Shown: positions 25,431-36,052, counted from the first letter of the stretch. The stretch is DNA of 64,000 nucleotides from Phymorhynchus buccinoides (GCA_017654935.2 CM065699.1:50756844-50820843); one strand, 5' to 3'. The notes: generated from the letters alone by a model not told the origin. Made by a program: numbers and translations.

Positions 25431-26122
25431 ACATTTTTGTTTTTGGGACCTGAGGTCCGCTTAGAATTGTCATTACACCCCCGCCTCCGAACCATCCCAC
25501 CGACCCTACTTCGTCTAAACTAATCCAGTTCCCTATAGTGTCTGTAGGCGAATGTCGTTGAAATATTTATGAGAGGAAAACATTCGACAGTACCTCTACA
25601 GGGTTGGTATGCAAGGTAAAAGAACAGGAGAGAGAAACAGACCTGCGGCGCACCAGTGAGTAGAGAGGAGAGGAGGCACGACTGATATCGGACTGACGGC
25701 TTTATTGAGAAAAAGTTACCGAGCAGAGGGCATTAGGATCAACAGAAGGTCTGACAATCAGGCAAAAGGTGTGGCTGAAATAGTGTTAAAGGCGAGGGGA
25801 CAAGTCGATAAAAGAATCCGAACGAAAGACTTTGAATCATTTAATGCCTAAAAGCGTGTGAAGCAGGGTAGGAGCATCATCACGCTCTGATGATTTAAGC
25901 AACTGAAGGGGGTGAATGCTGGCTGGAATCCTCTCTTTCCTCCCCCGTGTTGGCGCTAGCCACGCCAGCTTCAGGCCCCCCTTTTCCCCTCCCTTCTCCG
26001 ATGCGACTCTAAACCGTTCACAACGCTCTCATTAAAGATCAAGTCTTCGTTCGATTTTATAGACTTGCCTCGCTCTTAACCATCCGCCCCCCTTCGCTGA
26101 CGGTCTGTCCTTTGCTCCCCCT
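25431..26122. other. Single-copy sequence before gap, no gene seen
   Basis: No match to the right arm, no long frame and no lectin-fold exon. Confidence 0.5.
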
Positions 26123-26622
26123 NNNNNNNNNNNNNNNNNNNNNNNNNNNNNNNNNNNNNNNNNNNNNNNNNNNNNNNNNNNNNNNNNNNNNNNNNNNNNN
26201 NNNNNNNNNNNNNNNNNNNNNNNNNNNNNNNNNNNNNNNNNNNNNNNNNNNNNNNNNNNNNNNNNNNNNNNNNNNNNNNNNNNNNNNNNNNNNNNNNNNN
26301 NNNNNNNNNNNNNNNNNNNNNNNNNNNNNNNNNNNNNNNNNNNNNNNNNNNNNNNNNNNNNNNNNNNNNNNNNNNNNNNNNNNNNNNNNNNNNNNNNNNN
26401 NNNNNNNNNNNNNNNNNNNNNNNNNNNNNNNNNNNNNNNNNNNNNNNNNNNNNNNNNNNNNNNNNNNNNNNNNNNNNNNNNNNNNNNNNNNNNNNNNNNN
26501 NNNNNNNNNNNNNNNNNNNNNNNNNNNNNNNNNNNNNNNNNNNNNNNNNNNNNNNNNNNNNNNNNNNNNNNNNNNNNNNNNNNNNNNNNNNNNNNNNNNN
26601 NNNNNNNNNNNNNNNNNNNNNN
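26123..26622. other. Assembly gap (500 N)
   Basis: A run of N exactly 500 long, between the end of the left contig and the Penelope-like fragment. Confidence 1.
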
Positions 26623-26785
26623 TCAGCTGTTTTGATTGCCATCCCTCTTCCCGCTATAGTAAAACATACCGTAAATGGTAAAAACACTGGCAAGATTTTA
26701 ATCATTTGGCTGATTTTCCCACAAAACCAATGAAACCTTGAAACTGCCTGAAGGTACCAATCAACATTCATTCTCATATGCAGTT

Positions 26786-27125
26786 CAATCCCAGGGGAGT
26801 CAAAGTTTTCAGTTTATCGATCCAGAACTGTTCTCGTTTTAGTCTCGATTGAAGATTCACATTGTGTATTATTTCTATCACTACACACTTTAAATCGCTT
26901 AGTGAATGTCCTGTAGAATTAAAGTGCTAAGCAACCAGCGTCCCCGGTTTTTTTTATAATGTTAGAACGATGTAGATAGAATCTCATTTTTAATGAGTTC
27001 TTCGTTTCCCCGACATACTGCGTGTTTTGGCACTGTCCACAAAACAAAAGATAGATAATGTTAGAGCTTTCACAGTCAAACTTCTCTCTAATTTGGATTT
27101 TTTTCTTTTGTTCTTTCACTGACAT
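26786..27125 (-). pseudogene. Penelope-like element fragment, GIY-YIG endonuclease end
   Basis: On the minus strand 26919-27125 reads IREKFDCESSNIIYLLFCGQ followed by CQNTQYVGETKNSLKMRF, with the CxxxN..Y...C..C...YVGET..L..R pattern of Penelope-like GIY-YIG domains. A frameshift in the A/T run near 26950 and an in-frame stop follow. The continuation HFNSTGHSLSDLKCVVIE then REQFWIDKLKTLTPLGLN is the conserved C-terminus, ending at about 26786. The reverse transcriptase is not present. Confidence 0.75.
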
Positions 27126-27126
27126 G

Positions 27127-27206
27127 CTTAATTCTCTCTCTCTCTCTCTCTCTCGTCTCTCTCTCTCTCTCTCTCTCGTTAAATACAGTTTTTCAGTGTT
27201 CTCTCT

Positions 27207-27269
<63 letters not shown>

Positions 27270-27288
27270 AAGCTCTCTCTCTGATTTA
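27127..27288. repeat. CT microsatellite
   Basis: Interrupted CT tracts directly beside the Penelope-like fragment. Confidence 0.95.
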
Positions 27289-28084
27289 CTGTTGGTATTT
27301 TTCTTTTGTTTGTTGCTAATGTATGTTTTTTTATATTCAATAATGACTAATGTGACCTACGTTTATATAAATGACTACTATGACCTTTTACCTTTATATG
27401 AAAAGAGAGACAGTGAAATAGAGGGGGAGAGGGAGTGAAATCATGTTTGTATAATTGATTGTTGGTTGGTCGAGTTATCTTTCTCTTATGTAGTTTGTAT
27501 ATTTAGGTAACAACATATCCGACCGTGTGTGTGTGTGGGGGGGGGGGGGGGAGGGGGTATTATGCGTGCGTGTGCGCGCGTTGTGTGCGTGTGTGTATGG
27601 AAGGTTGTTAGAAAAGATAATAATGGCATTGGTTTAACACGTAGTGCCAAGTAAACGGAATGAGAGTATAATTTCTACTTTTTCGGATTGTCACGCGGTG
27701 TTATTTCTTTCGTTTTGTTGTATGATGATTTTTTTTGTTGCTTTCTTTTTGTTATTTGTTATGAAGTTGATACATTTTGCCCCCCCCCCCCCCCCCCCCC
27801 CCCTTAGGGAAACATCAGGCCTACTTTCACTTCGAATTCCTCCGTGTGTTGACTGGCCGAACACCGTGGCCGTGCGAGTGATCAAAACTTCAACAAGCGG
27901 CATCTCTGCCCGAGTCAAATCTTTGACACTCAGCTCGGTTTTGTTGTTTGTAGCGAAGGCATTTGTTATGTTCTGGGTGTTTTTCGGTGCAGCTAACGCC
28001 GATTGCGATGTGTGTTGTTTGATTCACTGCTCTCAAAGATCAAAGTTATGCTCCTCCTTTTGTTTTTCGTCTCACAATTTTTGG

Positions 28085-28225
28085 AGAAGTGGATTCCAAT
28101 TTGTACTGGATTCGATTTCTACTGGCTGTCAGTACAAATCGGAATTCCGATTTGTACTAGTAGAAATAGGAATTCCGATTTGTACTAGTAGGATTCCGAA
28201 TCGTACTGGATTCCGATTTCTACTG
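28085..28225. repeat. Short palindromic repeat cluster
   Basis: Several copies of ATTCCGATTTGTACT in both orientations. A perfect 28-bp palindrome lies at 28131-28158, centred on GGAATTCC. Confidence 0.85.
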
Positions 28226-28301
28226 CGACATATATACTGGTGATGAGTTATAAAATAGGAATGAACTAAAAGCAGTTGGTCCGGGGTTCTGTGCTTTTCA
28301 G

Positions 28302-28400
28302 TTTGCAAACCGGGTCTGTTTGACGATGAAGGCAAAGGCTGCAAACATTGTCCCACACAGTGTGATTATCCCTGCAACAACTACTATGGCTGTAAACACG
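28302..28400 (+). CDS. Cysteine-rich (EGF-like) exon of a mosaic gene
   Basis: A 99-bp exon lies between a TTTTCAG acceptor (28300-28301) and a GTACGT donor (28401). It enters and leaves in phase 1. It reads VCKPGLFDDEGKGCKHC, followed by PTQCDYPCNNYYGCKHG, with seven cysteines. In mollusc mosaic proteins such a segment typically follows a galactose-binding/F-type-lectin-like domain (family knowledge). Here it lies upstream of the lectin-fold exons at 29212 and 35183, so it probably closes an earlier repeat unit whose exons are outside the window or lost in the gap. Confidence 0.65.
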
Positions 28401-29211
28401 GTACGTTTCACAAGTGTGTGTGTGGTTGATACATTTTACAGGTAAGACAGATGTGTGGATGGTATGTTTCAGAGGCCAAGGTAAATGTGCAGATGTGTGC
28501 AGGTGTTACTTTTCAAATTGTGCCCAGTGTAAGTTTCAGACTTTAGTGACTATTAGACTTTACTGACGTTTGACAGAAGCTAGATTTCGAAAAGATGCAA
28601 ACATTATCATGTTAAAACTAAGCATAATTGTTGTTGTTTTTGTTCTCACCAATGTTTCCCATAATTGTATTCACTTTACCCAAACTTCAAGCCATATGAA
28701 ACCATCCCTTATGTATTCGCAAGCTCTGGGAGAGCATTCATATAGCTTGCTATATTATTACAACACTGGGTTAATGAAAGTTGTCCAGTGTTGCGGTTGG
28801 CTGCAAGGAATAATAGGGGATTGTAGAGTAATGTCATTTGGCGTAGTGAGCCAGCTGAGCTTTTCTTCTTGTTCTTCGATCGCTCAGACAGTTTCCTGTC
28901 AATTATGAGCGCATATGCGTCATGCTGCCGTTATGTGCCTAAGAAATGGCTAGGCTGGGGGAAATCTTTTGAAAGTATTTCTTGAAAAAAAGCAGAATGG
29001 ACTGGTAAGGCAGAAAGATAGTAAGCAAAGGGAAAAGGCATAGTCAAAGAGTGACAGATTAGAGGAAGTTACAAGCACAGAACTTCCAGAAGGTGGGATA
29101 ACTAGCTGTACAAAAGACCCCCTGGTATCCTGACGGGGGGAGTTGAGGATGTGGGATACTGTAATTAGTACAGCGGTTTAACCTTTAACCGCAGCATGGT
29201 GGCTGTTTCAG

Positions 29212-29439
29212 TGGCTCACGACGTGGGCATCCTCCAGCCGGCCAAACAGTCCGATCCTGGTACTGGCGGACCAGGGAGTGTCAACAACGGAATATCCTAT
29301 AACGTCAACTTCGCAACTCTGGAACATTGTACGGACATATCCAATGATGCCCCTGACGCAGTCGTTTGGTGGAGAGTGGACCTGGAAGCAATGCACTCCG
29401 TGTCTGCAGTGGCCATCACAACCCACTTCCAGTGCTGCG
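29212..29439 (+). CDS. F-type-lectin-fold (fucolectin/F5-8C-like) domain, first-half exon
   Basis: The 228-bp exon runs from a TTTCAG acceptor (29210-29211) to a GTGAGT donor (29440) and is phase 1 at both ends. It begins AHDVGILQPAKQSDPGTGG and contains HCTDISNDAPDAVVWWRVDL and VSAVAITTHFQCC. The WWRVDL and V-x-I-T-T....CC pattern is the hallmark of the fucolectin-type beta-jellyroll. The exon ends at the CC that precedes the second half; the second-half exon at 35183 joins in frame to give CCDSSMEFSV. The known fucose-binding positions (TNRxDCCxxR in active lectins) read THFQCCDSS, so sugar binding by the classical site is doubtful. The last 28 bases and the donor are copied five more times just downstream. 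Confidence 0.75.
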
Positions 29440-29858
29440 GTGAGTTCACTGGTCCACGGCTGTGCGCTGCCTGACCATGCTGCTAGCCATCACAACCCAC
29501 TTCCAGTGCTGCGGTGAGTTCACTGGTCCACGGCTGTGCGCTGCCTGACCATGCTGCTGGCCATCACAACCCACTTCCAGTGCTGCGGTGAGTTCACTGG
29601 TCCACGGCTGTGCGCTGCCTGACCATGCTGCTGGCCATCACAACCCACTTCCAGTGCTGCGGTGAGTTCACTGGTCCACGGCTGTGCGCTGCCTGACCAT
29701 GCTGCTGGCCATCACAACCCACTTCCAGTGCTGCGGTGAGTTCACTGGTCTACGGCTGTCCGCTACCTGACCATGCTGCTGGCCATCACAACCCACTTCC
29801 AGTGCTGCGGTGAGTTCACTGGTCCACGGCTGTGCGCTGCCTGACCATGCTGCTGGCC
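29412..29858. repeat. 74-bp tandem repeat containing an exon end and splice donor
   Basis: Six copies at 74-bp spacing (starts 29412, 29486, 29560, 29634, 29708, 29782). Each contains the last 28 bases of the lectin-fold first-half exon, the GTGAGT donor and the first part of the intron. The first copy is the real exon end. Confidence 0.95.
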
Positions 29859-30002
29859 ATCTGGCCACTAACTGGAGTCTGTTCATTGGCTGCTGACCAC
29901 TCTTACAGCTATGGGCAATTTGAGAGTAGGTACAGAGGACTGTCATAAATCTCCACTTTGCCCTACTGCAGTATAAGGGAGGAAAGTACTGTAGATACCA
30001 AG

Positions 30003-30095
30003 TATACAATCACAAGCAATCAGAGAGTTACTTTTCTTATAATTACTTAACTGCCTCTTTTGAGCTCTAAAATACCCCTACTCCCCCTAATTATG
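30003..30095. repeat. 93-bp inverted repeat, left member
   Basis: Matches 33275-33365 in reverse complement (AATCACAAGCAATCAGAG to CCCTACTCCCCCTAATTA). The pair encloses the LINE fragment and the foldback element. Confidence 0.85.
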
Positions 30096-31867
30096 TATAC
30101 TGCCCTGTTTTCGATGCCGTCTCTGCAGTTCGCGCTGGAAGGGAGATAACTGCTGCTATTCGCGATCTTCAACTTATCTGCTGACGCCCCTTGTTTTATT
30201 CTTGGGGATTTCAACAAATGCGATTTAAGAAAAACTCTTACCATCTTTTAAACAATATGTAACGTGCAATACAAGACAAGACAAGACAATTGACTTGTGC
30301 TATGGTAATATTCCACATGCATACCGCTCTGTTCCTCTTCCCGCAGTTGGTGCTTCTGACCATAACACTGTACATCTGATTCCTGCCTACAGACCGAAAA
30401 TTCAAACACAACGCATTGAGAAAAAGAGTGTGAAAGAGTGGACGACTGAGAGTGTGGATGAACTGAAAGGGTGTTTTGAATGTACTGACTGGAGCGTGCT
30501 TGTTGATTCGTGCGATGATGTTCATGAGGCTGCCGATGTTGTTACATGTTATATTCGTTTCTGTGAAGATAATATAATTCCTACAAAAACCATCAAAGTA
30601 TTCCCAAATAATAAACCATGGATTGCCAAGTCAATCAAAGCAACTTTGAACAAGAAAAAGGTGGCATTTCAATCAGGAAATAAAGCAGAGAGGAAAGTAG
30701 TGCAAACACAGCTTAGAGAGGAATTACGTCAAGGGCAAAGGGAATTCAAAGAAAAAGTAGAGGTAACATTTCAGACAGGCAATGTGAGGGATGCGTGGGA
30801 AGGGTTGAAAGTTCTGACAGGCAATGTGAGGGATGCGTGGCGAGGGTTGAAAGTCCTGACTGGGGAAACAAAGAGTGCCAACAGTGCTAACATTATGTCA
30901 CCAGATGAACAGTACACTTTCTCCAATAAACTGAATGAATTTTATTGTCGATTTGAGAGGAAAGATTTAGAACCAGAACTAACGGAAGTGTTAACCAACC
31001 TAGAGCATCAAATTAAAGATAGTAATGATGAACTATTAGAGGTTGATCCAGATGTTGTTAAATCCTTGTTTTCAAAACTGAATGTCAGGAAGGCGGCAGG
31101 TCCAGATGCCCTGCATGGTAAACTGTTGAAGACTTGTGCCTCTGAACTTTGTGCTGTTTTTAGTTCTATTTTTAACTGGTCTCTCAAAACCTGCACTGTC
31201 CCCAAACTTTGGAAAAACTCTACCATTTGCCCTGTGCCCAAGAAAAAGAACCCCATTGCTCTGAATGACTATCGCCTGTGGCCCTAACCTCTATAGTTAT
31301 GAAGTGCTTTGAGAGAATTGTCCTACGGCATCTTTTAACCTTTACCAGCCAGCATTCAGACCCCCTTCAGTTTGCTTATAAGTCACACAGGAGCATTGAT
31401 GATGCGATCCTAACCCTGCTTCACAACGCTTTTATTCATTTAAATGATTCAAAGTCTTTCGTTCGTATTCTTTTTATCGACTTGTCCTCTGCCTTTAACA
31501 CTATTCAGCCACACCTTTTAGCTCTGAAGTTGTTAGACCTTCATGTGGATCCTAAATTGACCCTCTGGCTCGTTAACTTTCTTCTAAATAGAAGCCAGTC
31601 AGTCCGCTATCAGTCAGTGCTCTCCTCTCCACTCTCTACTTCAACTGGTGCGCCTCAGGGTACTGTTCTCTCTCCTGTTCTTTTTACCTTGCATACCAAC
31701 AACTGTAGAGGTACTGCGAATGTTCCTATCATAAAATATTCAGACGATTCGGCCATACAAGACCTTTCAAATTCTGATTCTCACTACTTTAGTCAAGTTG
31801 CGAAATTCTGTCTGTGGTGTAAAGAAAATTATCTGGACCTCAATGTGCTCAAAACAAAAGAAATGTT
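30060..31867 (+). pseudogene. L2/Rex-like non-LTR retrotransposon, truncated and frameshifted
   Basis: Begins with the end of the endonuclease domain (ILGDFN near 30210; DLCYGN and GASDHNTV at about 30290-30370). The linker and RT frame 30295-31287 carries VRKAAGPDALHGKLLKTC and LWKNSTICPVPKKKNP. A missing base at 31275 shifts the frame (DYR/PVALT). The second frame 31278-31867 has FIDLSSAFNTIQPH, STGAPQGTVLSPVLFTLHT, catalytic YSDD and LNVLKTKEM. The RT is then cut off by the foldback element starting at 31867. A 42-bp direct duplication (GNVRDAWxGLKVLT) lies at about 30778-30865. Confidence 0.9.
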
Positions 31868-33150
31868 AATAAATCTGCTTAAGCACTTTTATTTCTGCTC
31901 GAGCACTTTTAGGAGAAAAAACGCTGATTGGTCGGTAATTTTGCTCGAGCACTTTTAACAACCAATGAGAATGTAACCTTGTTTTGCACAGGCAATTTAC
32001 ATAATAAATCTGCTCGAGCACTTTTATTAATTTTGCTCAAACACTTTTAGGAGAAACCACGCTGATTGGTCGTTTTTTTTGCTCAAGCACTTTTAACAAC
32101 CAATGAGGATGCAACCTTGTTCTGCACAGGCACACCTAAATCTGCACGAGCAGATTACTAAAACTGCTCGTGAACATTTAAAACTGTAAAACTAGTATCG
32201 GAAAAGAAATGAAACAACTATTCAAATTTTAATGACAACAGCCGTGTCTGATAATTTCAGGTTCTTGGAACTCTTCGCCAAAGATTTTTAGTCAGTCTCA
32301 TATTTTGTTTGATCTGAAATATGTTAAAATTGATTATGTCATACATATTCTTTATTTATAATGAAGGAAATGCGACAAATCAAGCTCAGATCAAGTAGCC
32401 TCAAACTTCTTTGCACACCTGTCACCAAATACAAAACAGTTGGAAACAGAGCTTTCCGTTTCCAAGCACCACACATCTGGAACAACCTCCCTTCCTCTCT
32501 CCGCAGCTCTCCATCTTTGTCTTCTTTCAAAACTGGCCTGAAAACTGTTCTCTTAAAAAAATACCTCTGTTGATCTCCTGTGTCTTCTCCCCTTCAGTTC
32601 ACCCTCTGTGAGTTTTTGCTGAGTTGGACTATGTGTGAGTGCAGTGTGATAATGGGCTACTTGTTTTTTTCATGGATTTTTTTTATGGTTGTGTTTCCAC
32701 ATTTGTATAATTATGTTGTTTTTCTTCATGATTATTGTATGTATGTTTTTGGTAAAGATCTGTGAGTCCTGCTGCGCCAGGAGAACGGCGCTATATAGAG
32801 AGTTATTATTATTATTATTATTATTAATGCATTTTCATAATTGTCCACGCATTGTTTTTACAAAGCTGATCGTGGCCATTCGCTCATTGGTTTATTCAGT
32901 CACGTGTACTATTGGGCTAATCAGATGTGCGTGGTCATAAAAGTGCTCGAATAGAATTAATAAAAGTGCTTGAGCAAAGTAATAATATCGCTTAAGCAGA
33001 TTTATGATGTAAATGTTGCCAGAGCAAAATAAGATTGCATTCTCATTGGTTGTTAAAAGTGCTCGAGCAAAAAAACGACCAATCAGCGTGTTTCTCCTAA
33101 AAGTGCTCGAGCAGAAATAAAAGTGCTTAAGCAGATTTATGCCCGTGCTA
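31867..33150. mobile_element. Foldback element with nested LINE 3' end (right copy)
   Basis: Long terminal inverted repeats of about 250-300 bp at 31867-32170 and 32937-33150 are built from repeated motifs of the form AAGTGCTCGAGCAG/CTGCTCGAGCACTTTT. The centre carries a LINE 3' end at 32360-32830 (AFRFQAPHIWNNLPSSLRSS, SFKTGLKTVL, then a UTR and an (ATT)n tail). The left end cuts an RT frame at KTKEM. There is no transposase. Its outer end coincides with the inner limit of the inverted block. Confidence 0.7.
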
Positions 33151-33274
33151 TTTGTCGCATTTGGCCCCCCATACTTACCAACCGCAGCAGTGGGTTGTTC
33201 TAATAACGTTTACAGTTCATTTGACGAGGACATTTTGACACGCCCACGGACCAGTTCGAGTGACCTAAATCTGT

Positions 33275-33365
33275 AGATAATTAGGGGGAGTAGGGGTATT
33301 TTAGAGCTCAAAAGAGGCAGTTAAGTAATTATAAGAAAAGTAACTCTGATTGCTTGTGATTGTAG
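33275..33365. repeat. 93-bp inverted repeat, right member
   Basis: Partner of 30003-30095. It lies within the 230-bp stretch that the left arm lacks. Confidence 0.85.
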
Positions 33366-33417
33366 GTAAGAGGGACATGTCACATCTCAGGTGTTTAAGA
33401 GTAACTTGACATTCATT

Positions 33418-34876
33418 CATTTGACAACTGTTGTCGTCTGCTTCTGGCACAAAGAGTCTGGATGTACAAGGGGGCGGAGCTCATTTGACAACTGTTGTTG
33501 TCTGCTTCTGGCACAAAGAGTCTGGATGTACAAGGGGGCGGAGCTCATTTGACAACTGTTGTTGTCTGCTTCTGGCACAAAGAGTCTGGATGTACAAGGG
33601 GGTGGAGCGGAGCTCATTTGACAACTGTTGTCTGCTTCTGGCACAAAGAGTCTGGATGTACAAGGGGGCGGAGCGGAGCTCATTTGACAACTGTTGTCTG
33701 CTTCTGGCACAAAGAGTCTGGATGTACAAGGGGGTGGAGCTCATTTGACAACTGTTGTTGTCTGCTTCTGGCACAAAGAGTCTGGATGTACAAGGGGGTG
33801 GAGCTCATTTGACAACTGTTGTTGTCTGCTTCTGGCACAAAGAGTCTGGATGTACAAGGGGGCGGAGCTCATTTGACAACTGTTGTTGTCTGCTTCTGGC
33901 ACAAAGAGTCTGGATGTACAAGGGGGCGGAGCGGAGCTCATTTGACAACTGTTGTCGTCTGCTTCTGGCACAAAGAGTCTGGATGTACAAGGGGGCGGAG
34001 CTCATTTGACAACTGTTGTTGTCTGCTTCTGGCACAAAGAGTCTGGATGTACAAGGGGGCGGAGCGGAGCTCATTTGACAACTGTTGTTGTCTGCTTCTG
34101 GCACAAAGAGTCTGGATGTACAAGGGGGCGGAGCTCATTTGACAACTGTTGTCGTCTGCTTCTGGCACAAAGAGTCTGGATGTACAAGGGGGCGGAGCTC
34201 ATTTGACAACTGTTGTTGTCTGCTTCTGGCACAAAGAGTCTGGATGTACAAGGGGGCGGAGCGGAGCTCATTTGACAACTGTTGTCGTCTGCTTCTGGCA
34301 CAAAGAGTCTGGATGTACAAGGGGGCGGAGCTCATTTGACAACTGTTGTTGTCTGCTTGTGGCACAAAGAGTCTGGATGTACAAGGGGGCGGAGCGGACC
34401 TCATTTGACAACTGTTGTTGTCTGCTTCTGGCACAAAGAGTCTGGATGTACAAGGGGGCGGAGCTCATTTGACAACTGTTGTTGTCTGCTTCTGGCACAA
34501 AGAGTCTGGATGTACAAGGGGGCGGAGCGGAGCTCATTTGACAACTGTTGTCGTCTGCTTCTGGCACAAAGAGTCTGGATGTACAAGGGGGCGGAGCTCA
34601 TTTGACAACTGTTGTTGTCTGCTTGTGGCACAAAGAGTCTGGATGTACAAGGTAGCGGAGCGGAGCTCATTTGACACTGTTGTTGTCTGCTTCTGGCACA
34701 AAGAGTCTGGATGTACAAGGGGGCGGAGCTCATTTGACAACTGTTGTCTGCTTCTGGCACAAAGAGTCTGGATGTACAAGGGAGCGGAGCGGAGCTCATT
34801 TGACAACTGTTGTTGTCTGCTTCTGGCACAAAGAGTCTGGATGTACGAGGGGGCGGAGCGGAGCTCATTTGACAAT
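33418..34876. repeat. 64/69-bp minisatellite, right arm
   Basis: About 22 copies of the same unit in inverted orientation, nearly three times the left array. The 64 and 69 bp forms often alternate (GGGGCGGAGC with or without GGAGC), which suggests a higher-order two-unit repeat. Confidence 0.95.
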
Positions 34877-35096
34877 ATTTAAAAAAGAAACTTGTACAGT
34901 TATTCAAACCAGGAATGGCAATTGCAGATATTGCAAGAAAGATGGAATCAAGTAGAACAGGTGTGATTGCGTGGTTTAAATCTAGGGGAACTTTTACGAA
35001 TCGTGAAAAAATCCGCAAGAGCAACAGTTTCAGTGTGGTTTCAGAATCATATTCCACTAGGAAATATGAGGGTTATGGTGAAGGGACTTATTTTTA
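34877..35096 (+). pseudogene. Tc1/mariner transposase N-terminal fragment (right copy)
   Basis: Reads QLFKPGMAIADIARKMESSR then TGVIAWFKSRGTFTNRE, the first helix-turn-helix of Tc1-type transposases. A small deletion at about 34893 shifts the frame before QLFK. No catalytic DDE part is present. It sits between the minisatellite and the lectin-fold exon. Confidence 0.65.
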
Positions 35097-35099
35097 ATT

Positions 35100-35101
<2 letters not shown>

Positions 35102-35148
<47 letters not shown>

Positions 35149-35163
35149 CGTGCGTGCGCGCGC
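35102..35163. repeat. TG microsatellite, right copy
   Basis: Mirror of 23272-23350, just upstream of the exon acceptor at 35182. Confidence 0.95.
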
Positions 35164-35182
35164 ATGCATAAAACAGGCCCAG

Positions 35183-35407
35183 ACTCATCCATGGAGTTTT
35201 CTGTAGTGGTGACACAAAGTGACCAACTGCCCGGGCCTCCGTCCACAGACCAGCTGTGCTTGGATGAGGTGAAGGAAACCAAGCTGGCCCCACTGCAGCG
35301 ATTTGAGAAGAAGTGCACTACGACAGTCTCCGGCAGATACGTCTATATCACAGCCCACACGTCCCTGACATTCTGTGAAGTGGAAATATTGGGAGACAGA
35401 TTGTATG
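35183..35407 (+). CDS. F-type-lectin-fold domain, second-half exon (right copy)
   Basis: The 225-bp exon has an AG acceptor at 35181-35182 and a GTAAGT donor from 35408, phase 1 at both ends. It encodes DSSMEFSVVVTQSDQLPG, a middle part with CLDEVKETKLAPLQRF, and the typical end RYVYITAHTSLTFCEVEILG. It joins in frame to the first-half exon at 29212-29439. The intron between them is about 5.7 kb and is filled by a LINE fragment, a foldback element, a minisatellite and a Tc1 fragment. A near-identical copy lies at 23017-23241 on the other strand, with two base differences, both changing amino acids. Confidence 0.8.
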
Positions 35408-35797
35408 GTAAGTGCCGGGCGTAAACACAATCTGATCAAAGATCGAGCACGGTCATAGTTTGGCACAGTCAAACAAAGGCAAGCCATTGTTGATGCTTCA
35501 AATGCCTCAAATGCCTACATCGCGTACACTGACATCGGCATCATGCGATTGTACTTCCTTCACATTGTAGGCCTATGTCGTCATTTCCTGGTTGGACCGT
35601 CGCCATCGTTATATAACTGTACTCTATTCACGATGGTGACGGTTGGACTCAGTTCAAAGTCTCGCCTAGTCGACAATTTTTTTTCAATTTCTGAGCATAG
35701 TTTTATTTTTTTAAACAACAAAAAACCTAAGTAGTCCCGAAAATTCGCCTCTCATTTATAGCATTGTTTTGTTCATGTTCATGCAGATACCGCCATC

Positions 35798-36052
35798 AAA
35801 CTGTGGTATATCTAAACACGTTTACACTTCCCATGATGTTTTCTTTAACAGCGTGGTAAAAATAGGGTTGTTTGTTTCATGGCATTGCTTGGTCAGTGCA
35901 GAAACAGGGACAAAAAGCTTCATCAAACTGTGGTATATCTAAACACGTTTACACTTCCCATGATGTTTTCTTTAACAGCGTGGTAAAAATAGGGTTGTTT
36001 GTTTCATGGCATTGCTTGGTCAGTGCAGAAACAGGGACAAAAAGCTTCATCA
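35798..36052. repeat. 127-bp tandem duplication, right arm only
   Basis: Two copies begin AAACTGTGGTATATCTAAAC (at about 35798 and 35925). The left arm has a single copy near 22490-22620. Confidence 0.9.

Noticed and set aside
27644..28243. 199-residue frame with a hydrophobic stretch ending in AANADCDVCC, resembling a signal peptide exon
   Set aside because: The frame crosses a poly-C run and low-complexity sequence, no good donor follows the putative signal peptide, and there is no recognisable family.
23585..34876. CRISPR-like array appearance of the regular repeats
   Set aside because: The units are contiguous tandem repeats without distinct spacers, and the genome is animal.
33431..34882. 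Overlapping frames on both strands in the 64/69-bp array
   Set aside because: They are open on both strands because of repeat composition; unit lengths of 64 and 69 bp change the frame between copies.
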